Positions 24,101 to 36,100 of a DNA stretch of 64,000 nucleotides are shown here, piece after piece. Source of the stretch: Serilophus lunatus (lineage: Eukaryota > Chordata > Aves > Passeriformes > Eurylaimidae); NCBI GenBank assembly GCA_013399895.1, contig VXBA01001650.1, positions 254,004 through 318,003 on the forward strand. The letters are read 5' to 3'. A program made the translations under genes and the position numbers. Positions within the stretch are counted from its first letter, which is position 1, and every line of letters starts with the position of its first letter. The notes below the pieces were generated by a model, which was not told the DNA's origin, did no database searches, and saw nothing but the letters and a program-made list of their open reading frames with translations.

Positions 24101-27100
24101 GCCTTTAGCCATAGTGACTCTGCCCATGCCAGGAGGGGACACTGCCCTAAATAAAATGGATGTTTAAAAATCATCTTTACTGAGCACAAGGCCTGTGCCT
24201 GAAACAAAAGGAATGAATGAACACGTGCAGGAAAGCAGTAGATTTCATGACAGGGCTGATCTCACCATCCTGAGCTTTTTTTAGACACATGAAAAGACAA
24301 CTTGCATAAACTAGAAACATATTCACATTGCATAACTTGTGTTTTTACATATGTACATTATATAAATACTGTATATATATTCTGATATGAGAGCATTATG
24401 CTATGAGGCTATACATAAACATAGACATTAAGAAACTGAAACACTAAAAACAAGTTTTGAGGAACCTGTCTCTACAGCAACTGATAGATTTCCCTAGAAT
24501 TCCCTGGCACATGCCAGCAAGGCTGAGTGGTTTAACAAGAGACACAAAAACACATCAAAATTCAGCAGTTTTTCTCTACTAACTTCCTCTTTCCTGTCAT
24601 CCAGATGATTTCTGTGGGACAGGGAACTATCCTGTAGCTTGTCTTGTGTTGATGACTGAAAAGAACATGTAGTACTTCAGTTTTAAATGTGCTTCTCAAA
24701 AAAAATTGCTATATGAATCCCCAGTTCCAGTTTTAAAACTATTGCCACAAAGTTCTAAAATGAATCAACTTTTATTCCAAGAAAAGACTCAGAAAACACA
24801 GAGGGCATTGAAAGAATCTCCCCACCACAGCCAACCTCAAGGAATACAATTTTCTTAAGACACAGAAGGCAAGTCCTCCAGCAGAAGAACAGCACGACTC
24901 CAAGGAAGTCAGGCAAGTTGGACCAGATGAGTTCATGCCAGGTAAGAATCTGGTTCACCAAAAAAACCATAATGTCTAGAAAGTTAGTGTTTGGTTCTGT
25001 CATTTAGGCAGAAGACACAAATTAATTTCTGTGTAAGGAAATGCACCATCATAGAATCATAGAAGGGACCTCAAAGACCATCTGGTTCCAAGCTCCTGCC
25101 ATGGGCAGGGTCATCTTCAACTAGAATATGATGATGATGATCATCATCCATTTAATTCTGATCCCATAATCTTTACCCCCTTCTTACCCTGAACTCTTGA
25201 ATGGACTGATTTGGAGAATTTTTCACAATACAAACCAGATCCTTGTCATTGTTTTCATCGTTGCAAAGCTGACGAGGAGCAGAAGCTGTCATTGCTCCTT
25301 CCCCCATCGCAGCAGACCTGTCACCACCTCACCCTGCTCCTCACAGACACACCAGCTCCATTTGGCACCGGATCACTGAGGGGTGACAGTGTATCCTTGA
25401 GGAATAACATTTTCAGACTTACTGTCACTCCTCCTGCCGGCCTCCCTCCCACGCCGGCAGCTCCAGAGCTGAGGCACCTTCCAAAACTGAGCTGCCCCTG
25501 CAAGTGTGGTGTTTGAATCTGCACAAACTCATTTACCTGTGACCCTGTAACATACAGGAACCTTTCCCTCATTCCCTCTGATCTTTCCACTCCACTGATC
25601 CTGACAAACAGAAGGAAATTACAAAAAAGATGGGGAAAAAACCTGTGTATGAACCCAGAGCTGAGGGGAACACAGAGGGCTGAGCAGACACAGGGCACAG
25701 GCTGCCACTGCCAAAAAAAGCACCATGTTTCCTCATTCCTGGCATTTCACATCTCAAATTTCAATTGTCCAACCAAGAGCATTGGACAAGAGGCGAAGAA
25801 GGGTTAAAAACCACCGGATCCAGAAAAGCAGGCAGTGCTCAGGGGGTATCCAAGCACTCCAGGGTTTCCAAGCCCTTCGTACATCCCAGGATTAGGCCCA
25901 AGGTTACACTTCACAATTTTCCAGTTTGTCTCTTCGGGGAACTATTGTACCATGAAGATGTAAACAGACATAAAAGTCAAACCCAGAGGCCCGTGTTAGA
26001 CTCACCATCTGTGCAGCCAGAAATACTGTCTAGCACCTGAGTGAACAGGCCAAACATAAATTCATGGGTATGAAGAGGAACGACTTGGTGTCAGACTATT
26101 GGCAGATAAAAGGCAAGCACATTATTTTAGGCTTTGGATATTTGTGGGGGAAGAAGTGATGAAAGAGGAGGAGGAGGAAAGAAGGATGAATAAATGCAGC
26201 AAAAGGAAAATGAACCTAAGTGGTGTCCCTGTGTGTGAACAGAACCACCAGAGCTCCTCCCGTGGCTCTTGCGGCCGACGGCTGAACCTCTCCCCTGTCC
26301 TGCTGCACGTTCCCACATCACCCTGAAGGGCTGGATGGCAACAAGGACACACACAGTACACCAGGGGCTACTCCTCTGTTAACATTCCTGGGAGCATCAG
26401 TCACCTGAACTTGCCACATGAACCATCGGATGGAACGTGCACGCTGAGGGAGTCGGACGAGTTCGGATAAAGACCAGGTAATCCGACCTCACCATCCCAC
26501 TGTGGTGGAGGGGTAGAACCTGCTCTGACATCTCACCTCCCAGCCCCCAGCTTACCTCCTCAAGCTCCAGGAAAAACATGGAAAGGCACCCAACAGCTGG
26601 TTCCCTGTTAGGATTGTGATACTTGGTACAGATGATATCGCGTATCAAAGAAAGGGGAGTCCCTGTCACCTGCGCATCAAAAGGTTTGAAATCTGCTGCA
26701 GCAGAAATGGGGGAACAGCTGAGAAGGGTAAAGCTGTCCTCTCCTGCCTGCTGGCAGGCTGCAGACAGCAATCCTCATCCTGCTCCCAGGAAAAGCCTCT
26801 TCAGTTCCTCCTGACAGCTCCTAGGAACCAACTGTAGGTGCCTCCTCCACAAAACGTGTCTGGTTCTTCTTCCTTGGACTTCCAAAGGCAAGAGGGACAA
26901 TTCCAGTCAAGTATTTGCAAACGTGCAGCCCACCTCCCAGCTGGCAAATCATGGAATCCCAGAGTATTTTGTTTTAAAGCCCATTTAATTCTAACCTCTT
27001 GACATGGCAGGGACACCTCCCACTGTCCCAGGTGGCTCCAACCCGGCCTTGGACACTTCCAGGGATGGGGCAGCCACAGCTTCTCTGGGCACCCTGTGCC

Positions 27101-30100
27101 AGGGCCTGCCTGATACTTCTAATATCTAACCTAAATTTCTCCTCTTTCAGTTCAAAACTGTTCCACTTTGTCCTATCACTATCTGCCTGTGAAAAAAGTG
27201 ACTTTCCCTCTTTTTTGTAAGCCCCCTTTAAGTACTGAAAGGTCTCATCAGGGTCTCCCCTAATAAACCTAATGGGGAATACTGGAATGGTACTGTAAGA
27301 AACCTTGCCAGGGTGTCTGTTTCTTCCAAGAAGATCTTATTAAGACCCTCCAGAAACCAAACTGTGCAGAAGCTCTGAGCATCTTCCCAACCGGGACTAT
27401 GGAATACCCTCCATTAATGGCAAACACACACTAAAAATATGCAAAGGAAACCTGTCCCCAGAGTTGCTGCTCTTTTAAAAAATACTCTATGATTTTATGT
27501 GTGCTGTAATTACAGAGGAAATTTCGGACAACCTTTCAGATAATTCCTTAGAGTTTTCACTTGCCCTCTACTTCAGGATCAGACACTGCCACCTCACTCA
27601 GGACAAGCATTATTCTGGTGCTACTAAAATGACCAGGACTATGCAGAGAGAAAGGGCAGCTCAGTATGAGTAAGAGGGGCATAACCTGCTCCCTGCCAGG
27701 AGAAACACTGTGGTCATCACAGTACTGATAAACTGGAAGTACAGAAGGAATCAAATAAGACTCTCTTTTTCAGACTTACACAGTCCAATTATCAAACCCA
27801 TCCCTTGCAAATAACAATCCTGCCCATAGACACACGTTCCATGAGTTAACTAAGGCACCACCCTGATGGATTTGGCTTCTATAAACCACCTAAGACACAG
27901 TTTCCATGGGTGCACCCGTGCTGTTGCAGTGATGGCTCTCAGCAGTTGCAGCACAAACCCCCATTTCAAAGGTTTACAGCTCTCCTGCAACAGGGACACT
28001 CAAGCTTTCTACTTTTAGGTTGTGTTGTTCTTCACTGTTACATCCCCTTAAAAGCTGGAAAATAAAATTTTGTTTCCTATGGACTGTGCCCTTCTCCAGA
28101 CAGCAAACATTGTATTTTGCTGTAGTTTTAGTGCACATGGCTCTCTCCTATTTATTTCCTTCTTTTGAGCACCTACTTGTATCATCATCATCACTTACAG
28201 AAGAAGCACCTGCACAAACCTGGCAAAGGGAGGCAGGAGCCTCTGTGAGGGGACATGGAGAGTAACACAAACCTTCATTTACTTTAGCCAGGCATCCCAG
28301 CTTCTGGGGAACAAAGGGATAACTTGGAGAGAAAGCTACACAGATGGCACCACACCTCAAAGGTCATGGCTTATTCCACCCAGCTAAAGAAGGAAAAAAT
28401 AAAATAAAACACAAAGGTCAGATTTGGATGATTGCTGCTCAGTTGTGACATTCCTGGGAACAACCTGAGCAACCTCTCCCTCCAGTTTCCTGCTTTTCTG
28501 AGCCAATGACACCTGTGCAGGTACCTGAAGACTAAGGCAGGCTGCTCTCCCGAGTGCTGTGCATCAGCTCAGCAAGAGATCTAACAACTAGGGCAGAAAA
28601 AGGGACAGTTATTACCTCCATCTCACAGGGACTGACTGAACTCAGTGCCTGATGTCCACAGGCATTCTGACTTCTGCCTGAAGGATTTGAACCTATCCCT
28701 TCCCTACACAAACAGCTGGGCAGATGGGGTATTTTCCAGCCTGTTCCAGAATTTGTTGCTCAACTCAACATACGTTGTCCTGACACCACGAGTGGTCTTG
28801 TGGGACACGCTCAAACCCCAGCTCTGATTCTGCAGACTTTTCCAGCTCCTGTATGTCAGCACAGCCATAAAAACTCCTCTACATTTCCTTCTCCCTCCCT
28901 CCCTTCTGCCCTCCCAAGACACTTAATCTCGCAGGGAGCCTCAGCAGCATTTCAGGAGGTTGTGACATGATGGCTTGGCAGGATGCATCTGGCAGAACAA
29001 GGATTTGAACCCAAACTGTTTGTGACCCAACCCAAGCCCAATTTTCCTTTTATCTCAGACACCCAACCTCTGTGAGGATGACAGCACAATTTGAGGCCCT
29101 GCAACATGACAGTGGTAAGGACTGCAAGGTTGTATCTCCTGCCTCCTGTGTGGGAGTAAAATTCCCTGCAAGGGTACGATAAGGGACCTTGAAAAATTAA
29201 CCTTGCACAGCTCCTCATCACAGGGAGGATCCTGACTACTATTTTTACTTGGCAGCCAAGCACTCCTTCAAAATCAGGGTGGTATTTCTTGCCAATTTTG
29301 AAATCAGGACAAAGTTCCATCTTGACTTCAGTATCTCCTTAAATATTAAACAATTTATAACGTGCTAAAACTGCAACAGATTGTGCCAAAGCTTCAAATT
29401 CTAAATTAACACCAACTTCCCACCCACTGCCTCCCTGGGCGAAATCTTGGAAGGACAGAAGCAGCAGATTAACATTTCAAAGCTGAGCCCCAGCCTTCTC
29501 TCAGCTATCTCTGGGTCTCCAGGGCACAGAGTCACTTCCCTTGCTGAGCAGTCAGGAATGCAGATGGCCTCATCTTACTCTGGCAAAATCCTGTCACCCT
29601 TAAAGGGATACTGGTATCTCAGGGAACAGGAGTCAGAGCTGGGGTAATGTAGGGAGGACTCAGCATAAATCTGAGAATAAAGGAAATTTAATATGCTAAA
29701 AAAACATAGAATTTGTAGGCAGGTTAAAGAAGGTGACAGTTTAAGAAATGTATTTGCTAAACAGAGGCATCAGATTTATTTTTAAGTGTGAACTACAGGC
29801 AAGTCACCCCAAAGAGGTTTTGAAACATGAGCAGTGCAGTGTTAACCACTGACAATGCTCAAGTAATTAAAAAACAGGTTTACTTGCAAAAATTAGGTTT
29901 TCTTTCAACTAAACACTCCAAAAATGGTCCAAATGGATCCAAATTCAAAGAATCACATATTTGTCTGCTGCCAGCCCTGTGGTTGAGAAAACCCATACTC
30001 CTAATTTCCTAAGCCTGGTGAGCACAGAGAAGTTCTGCATTTAATTTTTTGGCTGCATTTATAATGCATGGAAATATTCAAATGAACCAAGGAGATTCCT

Positions 30101-33100
30101 AGGCAATCTCTGCTCCCCATCAACCACAGGCAGCTCCCAACCCTCACCAAGGATGACACCTCCCCAGCCATAAGTGCAGTCATTACCTCCCCACTGCCTC
30201 TGGAATGCAGTTCCCTATCTCCTGCTTTGCTCTGCCTCTTGCTCCTTCTTTTGCATGGTGTTATGAGAGATCTAATTCCTGCTGAGAGCAGCTGATGGAA
30301 GTCCTTCATTTCAAATAGAAAACTGTGCCTCAAAAGTTGCTGGAAGCATTCTCTGTTAAGAAAAAGTTGTTTTAGAAATAGTCAGAAGCCCCCATTTTTA
30401 AGACCTGAGAATATTCAGTATTAAGTTCTGGATTCTTTTTACAGACAAGCGCTATGAGATCTGCAATGTGTGTCAGGTACTATCACAATGCTTGAGTTGG
30501 AAGAAGTCTCTAAAAAAAAGGAAATAGGTGCCCTATCCCTGGAAATATTAAGGCCAAGTTGGATGGGGTTGGATGGTCTAGTGGGAGGTGTCCCTGCCCA
30601 TGGCAGGGGTTGGAGTGAGATGAACTTTAAGGTTCCTTTCCAACCCAAACCAATCTGTGATTCTGGGAAATATTTGTAAATATACCTACCCAAAGAGGGA
30701 TCCTGCATGTAACAAGTGGCAGCCAGTCTTAAAACCAGCGAGATGCTTTATGTACAAATATTGCCAGGTTATTTGCTATGATAACTGGTTGCTAATGTAA
30801 GAAGCCATTTGGGTATAGAAATATTAATATTAATCAGAGATTAATTAGGTATCTGGGAATACTAAAGCTTTTTCTTACCAAACCCAGAAAGACACGAGCT
30901 CTGCCTCCAAGGATGGGTAAGAAGACAGGATCTTTGATGACTAAGAATTGTGTCATTTCACCAAGAGAGTTTGAAGAACACGAAGACTTTGATACAAAAA
31001 ATGCGAGAGCTGAGACCGATCTCAAAGAGATAAATTGTGACAAAATTGAGAACAGAAACTGAGGCAACAAGGAAGCTCCCCACTATTTAAGAAATGAAAA
31101 AGCCCAACAGTATGACCAGAGAATGTAAAAAAACAATCACAGACATCCCACTTTTGGCAGAAACACTCCCCCCGGCTCACAGAGACGGACCCCTCAGGAC
31201 CCTTGGGGTTCACCAGGTGGTTCTGAACCATGTGAACCATGAATGTGGGTGCTCTCCTGAGTGGGAGGTACTTGGCACAGTCATGTCTCAACAATCAGTG
31301 GACAATGGATCCACTGCAAGGAAGGATTAACCACGAGGACACCAGTGCTGGAGTCATGCAGAGCTGCCTGTGCTGTTCAGTGGCCTTGGACACTTCCAGG
31401 GATGGGGCAGCCACAGCTTCTCTGCCCAACCTTCACAGAGAAGGATTTCTTCCCAATATCCCATCTAATCTGGCAGTGGGAAGCCAGTCTGTGTCCTGTC
31501 CCTCCATCCCTTGGTCCCAAGTCCCCCTCCAGCTCTCCTGGAGCCCCTTTAGGGGCTGGAAGATGCTCCAAGGTCTCCTTGGAGCCTTCTCTCGTCCAAG
31601 CTGAGCAACCTCAGCTGTCCCAACCTATTTATTAGCAGGCCTGTCACAAATGCTTCACTTAAGTAACCAAAATTACTTGGTATAATAACATTTAGTTAAG
31701 ATGATTTACCTCTGTTAACATATAAACTATGCAAGTTATCTCAGAGGGTCAGTGGACACCACTGACCACTCAACACCCAAAACTCTCATGACCTCTGCAA
31801 GAGGTGTTTTAGATTTTAACCAATAGTAGGGAGCAGCTTTAACTTCCAAGAGCAAGTGCCAGCACCAGAACAGAGTTAACTGTGGGCAACCCCCAGGGGG
31901 AAAGGCAGGGAAGAGGATGTGGATGCCTCTCCCATCCTCCCCCGTGTAATGAGGACAGACCATTCAGCAAGGCAGGGCAAAACCTGCAGGAAATACAAAT
32001 AATGGGAGTCACTATTGAGCCTGAGACAGCATTAAGACTTGGCTCGTTTCCCTTTTCATTTTAGTGATTTTGGTGATAAAATTACTTGGCTCTGAACACC
32101 TCAGAACGCCCTTTTCTGTGCCACATAAGATACTGCCATGTTTTCCCTTGCTGTGCTTCCCATTCACTTGCACAAATCATCTGTTCTTCTTTTAAATTAC
32201 GTTCAAATAAACAATGAAAATATACAAAGGGACCTATATTCTCTTATTGAGTGATTAGATGCTATCTTTGAACACACAGCCAAAGTCTGACATCCAATCA
32301 ATCCAAGACAAAAGCTCAATTAGTCCAGATAATGCCCATAAACCCAGCAGTGCTTTACAAAGAGATGTAAATGGCAGCACCTTCATTTTACAGGGAGAAA
32401 ATGGAGCTCTGAGGGCAGATGTGGTCAGAGCCCCTCATGGCCAAGCACCCAGACCCCCTTTATTCCCAGATACTAATTAGTATCTCTTATAACAGTGTTT
32501 CTCTAGACCCTAATATTGAACTGTGCTGCAACACATCAACAGGCAGGAAATATTACCCTGATCCCCTGGAAACAGCTGGGAATTTTCTGTAAGACAACTG
32601 AATATACATTCACTCTGCTTATCTGCAAGTTTTGTGAAAAGCTGCTCTTCTAACTAAAATCAAGAATCATTGAGGTTGGAAAAGTCCTCCAAGGATCAAG
32701 ACCAAACTTTGACTGAATATTACCTTATCACCTAAACCATGGCACTGAGTGCCATGTCCAGCCACTAAAATACACCTCTAAAGATTTAAAGAAATAGAAA
32801 AAATAGACTCCTACAGATCTTTAAAAATTAAGAAAATATTCTTGTCTTAGGAAAAAGAAAAATCAAGTTTTGGACAATAACAAAAAATATCTCTACAATT
32901 CTCTTTGGTACTCAAAACTGAGGAAAAAAAAAATCAAAATCCAAGATTTTATAAGTCTTATCTAATTCAAAAAGTAACTTCAAGAAACAGAAGTTGCTGA
33001 ATGTAGAACAAGACATAGAAATAGTTGGGCTACAACTGAAGAAAGATTTGATACTTAGTGATTATTTTGTGTCCTTTGGTAACACTATCTGCCCTCATGA

Positions 33101-36100
33101 AAGGACAGCACATACAGGGAAGAAAAACAGGCTACAAGTCCATTTGCAGATATAAATCCAAACTCTTCCTTCTTACATCAAAGAATTGTGGATTCCCCAT
33201 CCCAAGAATTGTCCAAGGCCAGGCTGGATGGGGCTTGGAGCAACCTGGGATAGTGGGAGGTGATCCTGCCCATGGCTGGAGGTGGAACTGGCTGAGCTTT
33301 AATGTCCCTCCCAACCCAAACCAGTCTGGGATTCAAAGCAGCACAACAAGCACCATCAAACATCAAACCCAGGTGTGCACACCAAGACTCAGAGAAAGCC
33401 TTTGCTGCCTCAGAAACTCTGCTAAGATCTGACAATCCACATTCCACCTCCATCCAGGCAAAACCACTGCAGAAAACCCAGGGAGAGCAGTCAGGCCTTG
33501 GCCACACTGCAGCATCCAGGGAGAGCAATGATGGCCGTGGCACAGGGTGGGCAGACAGAGCACCACAAGGAGCTGCTCAACATTAAAAACAAACTTGGAA
33601 AGAAAAGAAAGTGGTTAGTCAGGAGGAGGGAGTAAAATGGCCCATAGTAAACAGTCTGGTTCATCAAACAAACAGAGAACATTCCCCATCCTGCAACATG
33701 CTGGGGAATTCTCTGAAAGGAAGTGCAGGCTCTCTGCTCTCTGTGCATTCAGTCAGTGGGGTGGGTGGTGAGAAGCACCAGCTCCCAGGAGGGAATACTG
33801 AACCTCTGGAGGCAGCCAGGATGAGCACAGCACGTGGTTTACAACGGCAAGGTGCAAATGCACACTCCATTCACCCACACAGTGGGTTTAGAGACTTGCA
33901 AAAGTAACTTCCAAACATAAACCCTCCCTCAAGTAACTCTCAGAGCTCACCAGCTCCTATTTCACAGCGACAAACTGTCAGTGCCTTTTGTCCTGGGTTC
34001 CCAAAATAAAAGCTCAGAGCTGCTCAGGGGCTGCATCCTGCCAGGAGTCCCAGCTCAGCACATTGCGTTACACAGGAAAAGCCTCCACAGGCCTTGGACC
34101 TGTGTCTGGGGTTTGAGGAATGTGCAATTAAACTCAGCTCCTAAAGTGGCAGGAAGGTGGAGGCTGACAATAATACACTCATTTGAAACAGTGCCTTCTC
34201 CCCAGCTCTAGCAGACACCAAATTAGAAACAGTTCTGGCAGCGTTTTGTCTGCTGCTTGTGAAGCAAAAGGGAAGAGACTTGCTAAAATTCAGCTGCCAG
34301 GCCTTTGCATTTATCCCAGGTTCAACCACAGGCACCTCTCTGGGGAATGTCCCTGCACTGGCTTCAGTCAAGAAGAAACAAAGGGCCCAACCAAGGACAG
34401 TGCTGAGAGCTCTTCATTCACAAAACCATCCTTTTCTCCATAAAATTGTGTGCGATAAGACTCTCAGAACAACTGCCATAAAGCAGCTGCTGGTGGCCAC
34501 TGTGAACAGAGAATCAGTGCTGACCTTACCTGGACCAGAACTGTGTCACCACAGTGGGTCAGGTGGGTATGAGAGCCCACATCCCCATTATCATTTGCAG
34601 TCACAGAATCATGGAATGCCCTGAGTTGGAAGGGACCTACAAGGACAATCCAGTCCAGCTCCTGTCCCTGCACAGGACACCCCAACAATCCCACCACGTG
34701 CACGAGTGTTGTCCAAACACACCTTGAGCTCTGGCAGGCTGCAATTCCCCAGTTCCATGCACTCAACAGTGCAATGTGCTGCCATTGTGGAGATCCTCTA
34801 GCAAAAAACCACACATTACTGGAATATCCACACATTTTAGCAGGAATTTCCTATTTACTCCCACATCGTGCGCTCTACTTTAGGCTTTCAAACCAGTGTG
34901 GCTACACAAAGCTGAACTTTTCCAGAGCAAACACAGCTTCACAGCAGCAATGCTTTCCCTCTGCATAATGCTGACTATCAAACCAGGCCAGGCAGGCCCA
35001 GCAGATTCTGACAGATGCCTAAGGGGGAGAAATTAACCCAAAATTCAGACAAGCGAGCCTCTGTCTTATTATGCAGCCCGAGGATACAGACTCAGGACTT
35101 GACTGAAGAGATTTTTCCTGCAGACTTTCTCCTACAAACTATCTCTCCATGTTAATAGTGCTTCTGCAGAGCATCTCTGCTCTGCACTGAATGCAATATG
35201 ACAAACCAGGAGCTCATCACAGCAGCCATCACACAATGCAGTTTGATGGGAGAGGCTCAGAGCCTGCTCTCAGCCACCATGACCTTTTCCAGCATTTTTA
35301 TGGATTCTTGCATATATTTACTAGTGAACACCAAGGCAACAGGATAATGAGAGCTACCAGGACTGAACACAGGGCTGTGACCAACAAGTCTGATCCTGCA
35401 GCAAGAATTACAGGTGAAGATCAACGGGACCAAGGCTTTGAGTGTGGACACTTGGAGATGATGGCAGAATGGAAAAACCTGAGGAACAGGAAGGAAAAGT
35501 GGAAGAGATAAATCAGAGTGAAAGGAGGTGATACAAGGAAAAACAGTGATCAAGAACATGTCTGGGTGAGGAGCAGCTTGGAGAGGTTCACAGAGAGATC
35601 TTGCTGTATGGAAGCAGTGGGGAGCACAAGGCAATTCAGACAACTTGCTCCAAGATGAACCCAGGTGTGAGCCAAGGGAGGCACAGAAGCTCATGGGATG
35701 GGCACCCAATGGGTCCTCCAAAGCCAGTGTGCATTCCTCAGCTTCCCACTGCTGCAGGGACAGGGATTCAATGACCCTGAGTGCTCCAGCCAGTCCTACA
35801 CCACTAATAGCAGAGGTCCCTTCCTATTCTAATGCTGGATTATGCAAAGGACCATCCAGAACTGCCAAGTCAGGGCTTTGCATTAGGATTGCACAGAGCA
35901 GGCTGTGATAAGGCATTAGCTGGACACACCACCCTCATTAACCTCCTCTCTGAGCTCACTCCCCACCACGCTGGGCACGCAGCTGACACACCAGCCTCCT
36001 GCTCTCCCTGTGCTCACACAGCTGAAGCACTGGAAATCACAGGAATTCCAGCACTCCTCTGTCCCAGCCAGATCTCCTCAGAGGTGAAGTCTCTGCCTGC

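Noticed and set aside
30439..30708. Recurring frames with similar peptides (for example at 11621, 15295, 30439, 33132, 43272)
   Set aside because: All are translations of CR1 3' tails, mostly antisense, and not a gene family.
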